Below are positions 43,988 to 51,142 of a stretch of DNA of 64,000 bases, one piece after another; within the stretch, counting starts at the first letter, position 1; every line of letters starts with the position of its first letter. The DNA comes from Caenimonas aquaedulcis. GTDB lineage: Bacteria > Pseudomonadota > Gammaproteobacteria > Burkholderiales > Burkholderiaceae_C. Under the pieces are notes generated by a model. The model made no database searches. It was not told where the DNA came from and was given only the letters and a program-made list of their open reading frames with translations. A program made the translations under genes and the position numbers. The DNA lies in NCBI RefSeq assembly GCF_015831345.1, contig NZ_JADWYS010000001.1:2818618-2882617 (forward strand), written 5' to 3'.

Positions 43988-44314
43988 CTATCGGCCGAAG
44001 GCGCCTTCGAATTCGGCGCGGCTGATCACGCCGTCCTTGTTGAGGTCCATGTCTTCGAACGGCCGCGGCACGATCGCGAGGCGCTGCACTTCCTGCCGGG
44101 TGAGCTCGCCATTGGCGTCGCCATCCGCGAGGTCGAAAGCCTGGCGGATCTGCGCGGCATTCCAGCGGTTGGGCGGCAGCGGCTGCGTGGCAGGTGCGAC
44201 GGGAACGATCGGCAGGGACGCGGTCGGCGCAGGCGCGGCCGTCTGCGCATTCACCGGACCTTGCAGCGAGGCGAGCCCGAGCAGGGCGCAGGCCGCGAGC
44301 TCAGCGCAGCGCAT
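43988..44314 (-). CDS. Secreted EF-hand protein
   Basis: The 108-residue protein has a signal peptide ('CAALLG'-like hydrophobic core at residues 5-18, cleavage after 'VNAQ' region) and two calcium-binding loops: 'DLADGDANGELTRQEV' and 'DMDLNKDGVISRAEFEG', with Asp at 1, 3, 5 and Glu at 12. It is a periplasmic or secreted calcium-binding protein of unknown role. It overlaps the upstream EF-hand gene by 14 bases, so the pair forms an operon and probably arose by duplication. Confidence 0.85.
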   Translation of the reverse strand: MRCAELAACALLGLASLQGPVNAQTAAPAPTASLPIVPVAPATQPLPPNRWNAAQIRQAFDLADGDANGELTRQEVQRLAIVPRPFEDMDLNKDGVISRAEFEGAFGR

Positions 44315-44747
44315 CTTCGTATTCCGAACGGGTCAGCACGCCGTCGTGGTTGGCATCCATGTCCTCGAAGCTGAACGGGGCGATGGTGAGGCGCTGCGCT
44401 TCGGCGCGCGTCAGCTCGCCATCGCGATTGCCGTCCGCCGCGATGAAGGAGCCGGCGACCTGCACCGGCGTGTACGAGCCCGGGAGCATCAACACGGGGC
44501 GCGAGCCGCCTCCCGCGCCCATGACGTTGGTCTGCTGCACGCCCGGGTCGACCACCGGGCTGCCCGCCGGCACGCCGGGGTTGGAGACATTGTTGGGAAT
44601 GGCCGTGCGTGCCGCGAGCGAAGGACCGGGCACGGGGGGCGCGGAGCCGATGGCTCGCTGGGTCTGCGCGTGGCCCGCATTCGCCGCGAGCAGGGCGGCC
44701 AGGCAGGCGAGGCGGAGGGCCGCGCGCGAAACGGATAAGGATGTCAT
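44301..44747 (-). CDS. Secreted EF-hand protein
   Basis: ATG at 44747, preceded by AGGGAGA, gives 148 residues. A signal peptide ('AALRLACLAALLAANAGHAQ', cleavage after AHA-like 'GHA') leads to a Pro/Gly-rich linker and two EF-hands near the C-terminus: 'AADGNRDGELTRAEAQR' and 'DMDANHDGVLTRSEYED'. It resembles the next gene strongly in the EF-hand half. Exported; calcium binding is expected; function unknown. An inverted repeat at 44781-44795 lies upstream. Confidence 0.87.
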   Translation of the reverse strand: MTSLSVSRAALRLACLAALLAANAGHAQTQRAIGSAPPVPGPSLAARTAIPNNVSNPGVPAGSPVVDPGVQQTNVMGAGGGSRPVLMLPGSYTPVQVAGSFIAADGNRDGELTRAEAQRLTIAPFSFEDMDANHDGVLTRSEYEDALR

Positions 44748-44780
44748 GGCAAATCTCCCTGTGGGCGCGAACCGCCCCAT

Positions 44781-44795
44781 TGCACCCATGGTGCA
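44781..44795. promoter_or_regulatory. Inverted repeat in the EF-hand/pduO divergent promoter region
   Basis: TGCACC-CAT-GGTGCA is a perfect six-base inverted repeat with a three-base centre, 34 bases upstream of the EF-hand start and 115 before the adenosyltransferase ATG. Its symmetry and position suggest an operator for one or both genes. No regulator for it is visible nearby. Confidence 0.4.
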
Positions 44796-44909
44796 TCCGC
44801 CCGCACGACCGGGCGCTCGGCGAACGCCGAAACATGCGTAGGACGACAGCGCGCACGGCTGACGCACAATCGCAGGCACAGCCATCCGGCAGACTCAGCG
44901 GGAACCACC

Positions 44910-45473
44910 ATGGGCAAGCGCCTCACGCAGATCGCCACACGCACCGGCGACAACGGCACCACCGGCCTCGGCGACAACACGCGCGTGTCCAAGGACAGCC
45001 TGCGCGTGCACGCGATGGGCGACGTGGACGAACTCAACTCGCATATCGGCGTGCTGCTGTGCGAGGAAATGGAGCCGGGCGTGCGCGAGTTGCTCGTCGA
45101 GGTCCAGCACCAGCTCTTCAACCTCGGCGGGGAGCTCTCGATCCCCGGGTTCGAACTGCTCAAGCCCGAAGCGTTGCTGGCGCTGGACAACGCGCTGGCC
45201 GACTACAACGCCCGCCTGCCGAAGCTGGAGGAATTCATCCTGCCCGCGGGCAACCGGGCCGCATCGCAGGCCCATGTGTGCCGCACCGTGGCACGACGTG
45301 CCGAACGTGCGGTGGTCGCGCTGGGTGCGGTGGAGAACGTGCGCGAAACGCCGCGCCAGTACCTGAACCGGTTGAGCGACCTGCTGTTCGTGCTCGCGCG
45401 CGTGCTCAACCGGATGAACGGCGGCGACGACGTGTACTGGAAGAGCGAGCGTCTCGCCCGCGGAAGCGAATAG
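44910..45473 (+). CDS. pduO: PduO-type cob(I)alamin adenosyltransferase
   Basis: The 187-residue protein has the three family blocks: 'LTQIATRTGDNGTTGLGDN' (ATP-binding), 'HAMGDVDELNSHIGVLL', and 'AHVCRTVARRAERAVVAL' with the cobalamin-side residues. It transfers the adenosyl group of ATP to cob(I)alamin to make coenzyme B12. The trimeric PduO type is clear from these motifs and the length. It is convergent with the thioesterase gene, three bases apart. Confidence 0.95.
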   Translation: MGKRLTQIATRTGDNGTTGLGDNTRVSKDSLRVHAMGDVDELNSHIGVLLCEEMEPGVRELLVEVQHQLFNLGGELSIPGFELLKPEALLALDNALADYNARLPKLEEFILPAGNRAASQAHVCRTVARRAERAVVALGAVENVRETPRQYLNRLSDLLFVLARVLNRMNGGDDVYWKSERLARGSE

Positions 45474-45476
45474 CCC

Positions 45477-45896
45477 TCAGCGCTTCAGCACGGCGAGCGT
45501 GAGGCGGGACACGCAGGTGGCTTCGCCCTTGTCGTTGTGCATGTCGATCTGCCACACCTGCGTGGAGCGGCCGATGTGGATCGGCCGGGTGATGCCCGTC
45601 ACCCAGCCTTGCGTCGCGCTTCGCAGGTGATTGGCGTTGATGTCCAGGCCCACGACGTATTGGTCTTCAGGGCAGGAGTACATCCCGCCGCACGAGCCCA
45701 GCGTTTCCGCGAGCACGACCGACACGCCGCCGTGCAGCAACCCGTAGGGCTGGCGCGTGCGCTTGTCGACCGGCACGCGCGCACGGATGAAGTCGTCGCC
45801 CACCTCCAGGAATTCGATGCCGAGGTGCTCGGGCGAGGTGTCCTTGTGGGCCGCGGTGAGCAGCTCCACGGAGATGGGCTTTTTCCAGATGGGCAT
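45477..45896 (-). CDS. Hotdog-fold acyl-CoA thioesterase (PaaI/YdiI-like)
   Basis: The 139-residue single hotdog domain contains 'YGLLHGGVSVVLAETLGSCG', with the catalytic Glu and the H-G-G loop, and 'VVGLDINANHLRSATQGWV'. The closest type is the YdiI/MenI branch, which hydrolyses aryl- and hydroxynaphthoyl-CoA esters. Physiological substrate is unknown. It reads away from the permease gene with a nine-base gap and may be its downstream operon partner. Confidence 0.92.
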   Translation of the reverse strand: MPIWKKPISVELLTAAHKDTSPEHLGIEFLEVGDDFIRARVPVDKRTRQPYGLLHGGVSVVLAETLGSCGGMYSCPEDQYVVGLDINANHLRSATQGWVTGITRPIHIGRSTQVWQIDMHNDKGEATCVSRLTLAVLKR

Positions 45897-45905
45897 CGGA
45901 AGATT

Positions 45906-47234
45906 CTAGGCGGCCCGGCGCGGCTGGGCTGCAGCCTCCGATGTCGCATCGCCGCCGCGATTGAGCAGCGCGTACAGCAGGATGGCGCCGAAGGTCGCGG
46001 TGCCGATGCCGCCCAACGCGAACCCGCCGAACTTCAGCGTAAAGTCTCCCGTGCCGAGGACGAGGGTGATCGCCGCGACGATGAGGTTGCGGTTCTGCGA
46101 GAAGTCCACGCGGTTGTCCACCCAGATCTTCGCGCCGGCCGCAGCGATCAGGCCGAAGACGACGATCGACACGCCGCCCATGACCGGCAGCGGGATCGCC
46201 TGGATCACGGCGCCGAATTTCGGCGAGAAGCCCAGCACGATGGCGAACGCGGCTGCGAACACGAAGGCCGCCGTCGAATAGATCTTGGTGGCGGCCATCA
46301 CGCCGATGTTCTCGGCGTAGGTCGTCACGCCGGTGCCGCCGGCGGCGCCGCTCACCATGGTCGCCACGCCGTCGCCGATGAAGGCGCGGCCGATGTAGGC
46401 GTCGAGGTTGCGCCCGGTCATCGCGGTGACGGCCTTGATGTGGCCGAGGTTCTCGGCGACGAGGATGATCGCCACGGGCACGATCAGCAGCATCGCCGCG
46501 CTGTCGAAGACCGGCGCCGCGAAGGCCGGAGCACCGAACCACGCGGCGTTCGCGATGCCCGAGAAGTCCATGGGCTTGCCCAGGCCCATGCCGTTGGCGA
46601 GCACGGCGTAGACGATGCTCGCGACGACGAGGCCCACGAGGATCAGCAGCCGCTGCACCATGCCGCGCGTGAACACCGCGACGATGGCGACGCAGACGAA
46701 AGTCACGGCCTGCATCCACGAATCGAAGTTGCTCGCGGCCATGTTCTTGATCGGGATGCTCGCGAGGTTCAGGCCGATCACGGCGACCACCGCGCCGGTG
46801 ACGACCGGGGGCATCACGCGCTCGATCCAGTTCGTGCCGACCGCCTGCACGATCGCGCCGATGATCGCGTACACCGCGCCGCACGCGATGATGCCGCCGA
46901 GGGCCAGGCCGATGTTGGCGTTGCCGCCCTTGCCCGCATAGGACGTCGCGGCGATGACGACGCCGATGAACGCGAAGCTCGAGCCGAGGTAGCTCGGGAC
47001 CTTGCCGCCGGTCACGAGGAAGAAGATCAGCGTGCCGATCCCGCTCATGAGGATGGCGACGTTGGGATCGAAGCCCATGAGGATGGGCGCGAGCACAGTG
47101 GCGCCGAACATCGCGATGACGTGCTGCACGCCCATCGCCGCGGTCTGCGGCCAGGGCAGGCGCTCGTCGGGGGCGATGACCCCGCCTTGCAGCAGCACGT
47201 CGGAAGATTTCTCCGTCCAGTCGAACATTCCCAT
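45906..47234 (-). CDS. uraA: Uracil/xanthine permease (NCS2 family)
   Basis: The 442-residue protein has about 14 membrane segments and the NCS2 hallmarks: '[20 protein letters not shown]', '[18 protein letters not shown]' (Glu in the substrate site) and '[20 protein letters not shown]'. It imports uracil, or possibly another nucleobase, with protons. A Shine-Dalgarno AAGGAG lies seven bases before the ATG at 47234, so the start two codons later is less likely. The hydrolase gene upstream ends 70 bases away. Confidence 0.93.
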   Translation of the reverse strand: MGMFDWTEKSSDVLLQGGVIAPDERLPWPQTAAMGVQHVIAMFGATVLAPILMGFDPNVAILMSGIGTLIFFLVTGGKVPSYLGSSFAFIGVVIAATSYAGKGGNANIGLALGGIIACGAVYAIIGAIVQAVGTNWIERVMPPVVTGAVVAVIGLNLASIPIKNMAASNFDSWMQAVTFVCVAIVAVFTRGMVQRLLILVGLVVASIVYAVLANGMGLGKPMDFSGIANAAWFGAPAFAAPVFDSAAMLLIVPVAIILVAENLGHIKAVTAMTGRNLDAYIGRAFIGDGVATMVSGAAGGTGVTTYAENIGVMAATKIYSTAAFVFAAAFAIVLGFSPKFGAVIQAIPLPVMGGVSIVVFGLIAAAGAKIWVDNRVDFSQNRNLIVAAITLVLGTGDFTLKFGGFALGGIGTATFGAILLYALLNRGGDATSEAAAQPRRAA

Positions 47235-47304
47235 CTCTCGCTCCTTCTTGTGAAAGTGCCGCGATGCTAGGGGGAACGCCGCCGCCGCGCAAGGCGCGCC
47301 GTCG

Positions 47305-48189
47305 TCAGGCGGTGAAGATCGCCACCTTGCCCAGCACCTGCGCGTCCTTCAGCAGCTTGCGATGGCCGAGGCCCTGCGTGGCAACGAGCTCCGCGCCGCG
47401 GATCGCGTGCGCGAACGCCACGCCGTCGGCGAAGCGATTGATGCTGTCCTCGCGGTCGTGCACCACGAGCGTGGGGATGCGCACGCGCGGCCCCACCGCG
47501 TCGGGCTCGAACTGCGGCATCAGCACGCCCTCGCGCGCTTCGATGCGTCCCTGCATCGCGGCGCGCGTCCGCTCGGACAGGCCGAACACATGGGCGAAGA
47601 GGCGCGTGTACTCGCGCGGGGACGCGGGCGGCGCGAGGAGCACCAGCCGCTGCACCGGCAGCCCCCTGCCCACCGCGTACGCGGCTGCATTCGCGCCGAG
47701 CGAGTGCGCGACCACGGCGCGCAAGGTATGCCCCGACTGCAGCAGGCGGGCCGCCGCGTATTCGATGGCGCGTGCGAACTGCGGCAGGTTGCTCACCGAC
47801 CCCGCACTGCGGCCGTGCGCCGGCAACTCCAGCAGCATCGGGCGCAGGCCCTGCTGCGCCATCGACTCGGCGAGCGCGAGCATCTGCCGTGCCTGGCCGC
47901 CCCACCCATGCACGAGTAGCACCACCGGGCCGGCCGAGTCGCCTGCTTGCGAATACAGCGTGAGCGATGCGTCCTCGAACGGCCAGCTTTCGATCTTCCA
48001 GCTGGCGTCCCAGTGCGAGCGCCGCGCGAGCCACCGGGGCGGCAGCGGCGTGCCGAACAGGCGCGCCGCCGCGCGGACCGCGAAAGCGGGCCACAAGCGC
48101 TGCGACGCCCCGAGCGCGAAGCGGAACAGGCGCAAGCCGGGGCTTGCCTGGTAGAAGGCCGAGGTGGCCTCGAGTGCGGTGCGGGTCAT
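47305..48189 (-). CDS. Alpha/beta hydrolase
   Basis: The 294-residue protein has the fold markers 'VVLLVHGWGGQARQMLALAE' (oxyanion region), nucleophile elbow 'RAVVAHSLGANAAAYAVG' with Ser near residue 162, 'IPTLVVHDREDSINRFAD' for Asp, and 'LVATQGLGHRKLLKD' for His. It is cytoplasmic and its substrate is unknown. The gene is nine bases downstream of the 37-residue micro-ORF and below a TetR-type operator, so it is the probable regulated target. Confidence 0.9.
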   Translation of the reverse strand: MTRTALEATSAFYQASPGLRLFRFALGASQRLWPAFAVRAAARLFGTPLPPRWLARRSHWDASWKIESWPFEDASLTLYSQAGDSAGPVVLLVHGWGGQARQMLALAESMAQQGLRPMLLELPAHGRSAGSVSNLPQFARAIEYAAARLLQSGHTLRAVVAHSLGANAAAYAVGRGLPVQRLVLLAPPASPREYTRLFAHVFGLSERTRAAMQGRIEAREGVLMPQFEPDAVGPRVRIPTLVVHDREDSINRFADGVAFAHAIRGAELVATQGLGHRKLLKDAQVLGKVAIFTA

Positions 48190-48198
48190 GGGGGGCTT

Positions 48199-48312
48199 TC
48201 AATAGAAGATCATGTCCTCGTTGCGGCGGGGCAGTCCGCGCAGCGATTCGCAGGCGGCCGCGACGCCGCGGCAGGCGGCATAGACGAGGGCGATGAGGAG
48301 GACGGTGAGCAT
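48199..48312 (-). CDS. 37-residue hydrophobic micro-protein
   Basis: ATG at 48312, preceded by AAAGGAT at good spacing, opens MLTVLLIALVYAACRGVAAA followed by a basic tail ending 'NEDMIFY'. One short hydrophobic helix with two Cys and a positive tail predicts a single-pass inner-membrane miniprotein. It sits between the TetR operator at 48327-48344 and the hydrolase gene, so it is the first gene of that regulated unit. No homologue is known to me. Confidence 0.6.
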   Translation of the reverse strand: MLTVLLIALVYAACRGVAAACESLRGLPRRNEDMIFY

Positions 48313-48326
48313 GGCGGGATCCTTTC

Positions 48327-48344
48327 TTCGCACAATCGTGCGAA
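48327..48344. promoter_or_regulatory. TetR-type operator upstream of the micro-ORF/hydrolase
   Basis: TTCGCAC-AATC-GTGCGAA is a perfect seven-base inverted repeat with a four-base centre, ending 15 bases before the micro-ORF start. The same sequence with one mismatch precedes the TetR gene at 49000-49017. Both very likely bind this regulator. Confidence 0.8.
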
Positions 48345-48387
48345 ATATGGGCAAACAAACGTGGCGAGTCTCTGGAAGCGGGAACTC

Positions 48388-48990
48388 CTACTTTTTGTAG
48401 GTTTGCAGCAGGCGGCGCCAGGTGGCCTGCGTTCTCTCGACGGCGCGCGGGTCGCGCAGGAAGCGTGCGTCGTGGATCATCCCGAGCATCATCGCGCAGG
48501 CTTCCCCCGCGAGTTGCTCGGCATCGGTGTCTGCCTTGAGGTGGCCCTCGTCGATGGCCTGCAGCACCGTGCGCCGCAGGGCCGAACGCCAGCGCGTCAC
48601 TTCCGAGTGCAGGTGGTCGCGCAGCGGGCCCTCGCGGTCATCGAGCTCGAAGGCGCCGGCGGAAAAGATGCAGCCGTTGCGCGCCTCGACGTCGCGCGTG
48701 CGCACGATCCAGCGCGCCATGATTTCTTCCAGCCGCGGCAGGCCCTTGGGCAGCTGCATCGCGGGGACGAAGACGTCGGCGAGAAAGCGCCGGCCGAATT
48801 CCTCGACCACGGCCTTCTGCAGCGCCTCGCGCGAGCCGATGCGCGAGAAGACGCCGCTCTTGGACAGGCCGATGCGGTCCGCGACGGCCTGCAGCGTGAT
48901 CGCCTCCAGGCCTTCCGCCGAAGCGAGGTAGAGCCCGGCGCCGACGATGGCGGCGCGGGTCAGTTCGCTCTTCTGCGTTTTGGCGTCCAT
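48388..48990 (-). CDS. TetR-family transcriptional regulator
   Basis: The 200-residue protein has an N-terminal helix-turn-helix, 'ITLQAVADRIGLSKSGVFSR' followed by 'IGSREALQKAVVEEF', and a helical ligand domain, 'MARWIVRTRDVEARNGCIFS'. The recognition helix resembles the TetR_C_11/YfiR group. It should repress its own gene and the micro-ORF/hydrolase unit, since both carry the TTCGCAC-N4-GTGCGAA palindrome. The inducing ligand is unknown. Confidence 0.93.
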   Translation of the reverse strand: MDAKTQKSELTRAAIVGAGLYLASAEGLEAITLQAVADRIGLSKSGVFSRIGSREALQKAVVEEFGRRFLADVFVPAMQLPKGLPRLEEIMARWIVRTRDVEARNGCIFSAGAFELDDREGPLRDHLHSEVTRWRSALRRTVLQAIDEGHLKADTDAEQLAGEACAMMLGMIHDARFLRDPRAVERTQATWRRLLQTYKK

Positions 48991-48999
48991 GCACCCATA

Positions 49000-49017
49000 T
49001 TAGCACGGTCGTGCGAA
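49000..49017. promoter_or_regulatory. TetR autoregulatory operator
   Basis: TTAGCAC-GGTC-GTGCGAA differs by one base from the perfect operator at 48327-48344 and ends ten bases before the TetR ATG at 48990. Binding here would block the regulator's own promoter. The presence of two near-identical palindromes on both sides of one TetR gene is strong support for autoregulation. Confidence 0.78.
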
Positions 49018-49034
49018 AATCGCAAAGGCCCTCC

Positions 49035-50675
49035 TCAGGCCTGGACCAGCGCCGCGCGGACTTCGGCCAGCACCGGCGCCCAATCGCCGGCCCGCTGCTG
49101 GCGAAAAAGGCGCATGCCGGGATACCAGGGCGATTCCTGCGTGTCCGTTCCCCAGCGGAAATCCGCAGTGAAGGGCAGCAATAGCCAGGTCCGCGCGCCG
49201 AGCGTGGCAGCCAGGTGCATGAGGGAGGTGTCGACCGTGATGACGAGGTCCAGCGCGGCAATTTGCGCGGCGGTGTTCGGGAAGTCGTTCTCCGCGAATC
49301 GCTGGATGACCGGGTCGACGGACAGCGAGGGTTCGTCCGCCACGGCGATGTCCTTTTGCAGGCACCAGTAGCGCGGCCCGGCCGGCAACGCCGTGCGGAA
49401 CCGTTCCAGCGACAGGGAGCGCCGGTGGTCGCCGGCGTAGCCGGGGTTGCCGGACCACACCAGCCCAACGTTGGGACCGGTGCCCGCACGGGAGGAGATC
49501 ACGTCCTTCCAGCGGGCCACCAGGTCCGCCGGCGGCGCCAGCCAGCCGACCGCGGGGGGAATGTTTCCGCGCCCGGTCCCGAAAACATGCGGCAGGCTCA
49601 GCATGGGGCAATGGAAGTCTGCCTGCACAACCTCGCCGGGGCCGACGACCCGGGTGGCGCCCCGTGCGAACTGGAACAACGGCAGCAAGGGGCGCTGCAC
49701 TTCCATCACGACCTTGGCACCGCGCTCGGCAAGCAGCGGCAGGTAGCGCGCCATCTCGATCGTGTCGCCCAGGCCTTGCTCCGCGTGCACGAGCAGCGTC
49801 CTGCCCTGCAAGTCCTCACTTCCCGTCCACTTCGGCGCATCGATCCCGCGCTGCACGTTGCCGAGTTTGCCGGCGCGAAAACGCCACTCGTACGCCGCCC
49901 ACCCGCGTTCGTAGTCGCCCGCCGTGAGCAGGCACAGGGCGCGGTTCCAGTTCAGTCCGGCATCGTCTGGCGCGAGGGCGAGCGCCTGGGCGTAGGTGCG
50001 CAGCGCCTCGTCGAAACGGTGCTGGTCGCGCAAGGTGTTGGCGATGTTCATGAGCAACTGCACGTCGCCGGGGCGGTGCGCACGCACGCGCTCGAAGCCG
50101 GCGAGCGCTTCGTCGAACCGGTCGAGTTCCATCAGCACGTTCGCGCGGTTGAAGAGCACCTCCAGGTTGTCGGGGGCGAGCGCGAGCGCCCGCTCCAGCG
50201 CGTGAAGCGCGGCATCGAAACGGTACAGCTCGTACAGGCTCACGCCCAGGTTCATCTGCGCGACGGCGGAGTCCGGCGACTGCGCCACCGCCTGCTCGAA
50301 ACTGGCGAGCGCTTCCTCCCAGCGGCCCAGGTGCCCCAGCGCCTCGCCGCGCAAGTTGAGTGCCTGCGGCGCGCCGGGCATGCGCGCGAGCGACGCGTCG
50401 AATGCGGCCAGCGCGGCATCCCATTGCCCCAGTTGGTTGCGAAGCACGCCGAGGCGAAAGTGCATGTCGGCGGAAGATGCGTCGATGGCCAGGGCGCGCT
50501 CGAGCAGCGAGGCCGCCTGCGCGAAATCCTTCCTGTAGGCCGCGATGGAACCGAGCATGGCCCATCCCGGAGCGAGCCCCGCGTCGTCCGCGACCGCCTG
50601 GCGGCACAGGATCTCGGCGAGCTGCACCTGCCCCTGGCGCAGCAGCGCTTGCGCCTCAAGCAGCCGGCTGTCCAT
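49035..50675 (-). CDS. TPR protein with C-terminal glycosyltransferase-like domain
   Basis: The 546-residue protein starts at ATG 50675 ('MDSRLLEAQALLRQGQVQLA'). Residues about 1-270 are seven or eight tetratricopeptide repeats ('AIDASSADMHFRLGVLRNQL', 'ALAPDNLEVLFNRANVLMEL'). The rest resembles the GT9/GT41-like domain of TPR glycosyltransferases: 'TLLVHAEQGLGDTIEMARYL', 'VGLVWSGNPGYAGDHRRSLS' and 'DLVITVDTSLMHLAATLGAR', the last being the GT9 donor-site motif. It may glycosylate a protein or lipid; substrates are unknown. It overlaps the DUF6165 gene by 20 bases. Confidence 0.88.
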   Translation of the reverse strand: MDSRLLEAQALLRQGQVQLAEILCRQAVADDAGLAPGWAMLGSIAAYRKDFAQAASLLERALAIDASSADMHFRLGVLRNQLGQWDAALAAFDASLARMPGAPQALNLRGEALGHLGRWEEALASFEQAVAQSPDSAVAQMNLGVSLYELYRFDAALHALERALALAPDNLEVLFNRANVLMELDRFDEALAGFERVRAHRPGDVQLLMNIANTLRDQHRFDEALRTYAQALALAPDDAGLNWNRALCLLTAGDYERGWAAYEWRFRAGKLGNVQRGIDAPKWTGSEDLQGRTLLVHAEQGLGDTIEMARYLPLLAERGAKVVMEVQRPLLPLFQFARGATRVVGPGEVVQADFHCPMLSLPHVFGTGRGNIPPAVGWLAPPADLVARWKDVISSRAGTGPNVGLVWSGNPGYAGDHRRSLSLERFRTALPAGPRYWCLQKDIAVADEPSLSVDPVIQRFAENDFPNTAAQIAALDLVITVDTSLMHLAATLGARTWLLLPFTADFRWGTDTQESPWYPGMRLFRQQRAGDWAPVLAEVRAALVQA

Positions 50676-51081
50676 GCGGCGGCGCCTTGCGATGCTCCTT
50701 TTCCTCGATGAGTTCGGCACCGAGCGCGAGGTTGATCTGCCGCTTGATCGCCGCGCGCCTGTCGTTGCTGGCGTAGATGCTGCGCGCGGTTCGCACGAAC
50801 TCCTCGCCGAAGTCCTTGGCCTGCTCGCACGCGCGCACGGTGTTCTCCAGGTCCCAGATCTCGCGGTTGACCTGCAGCAACTGCGCCTCCAGTTGCGCAA
50901 CGCCCGAGGCCGGGTCGACCTGGGCAAGCAGCTCGCGGGCGATGTCCGTGAGCAGCGCCAGTTCCCGTTTCACGTTGGCGAGCTTCTCGGGCGCGACGAT
51001 GCGCTCGCGCTTGACCTCGAGGATGGTCTTCTTGTCGAGCAGCTCCGCAGGGGAGACCGGGACCAGAACGGGATCTTTCAT
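50656..51081 (-). CDS. DUF6165-family protein
   Basis: The 141-residue protein begins 'DPVLVPVSPAELLDKKTILE', the DUF6165 opening, then a long helical region likely to be coiled coil ('QLEAQLLQVNREIWDLENTV', 'YASNDRRAAIKRQINLALGA'). Its function is unknown. The family is often found beside TPR glycosyltransferases, as here where the coding regions overlap by 20 bases, so a joint function is likely. Confidence 0.8.
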   Translation of the reverse strand: MKDPVLVPVSPAELLDKKTILEVKRERIVAPEKLANVKRELALLTDIARELLAQVDPASGVAQLEAQLLQVNREIWDLENTVRACEQAKDFGEEFVRTARSIYASNDRRAAIKRQINLALGAELIEEKEHRKAPPHGQPAA

Positions 51082-51142
51082 GGGCGCCTTGGTGAAGCTT
51101 TCACCGATTCTAAAAGCGGTGGGCAGGTGCTAGCCTCGCGGC

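Noticed and set aside
45537..47270. Plus-strand open frame of 577 codons opposite the thioesterase and uracil permease
   Set aside because: The translation is dominated by Asp/His/Arg/Ala from antisense reading of membrane codons; the minus strand has a clear NCS2 permease.
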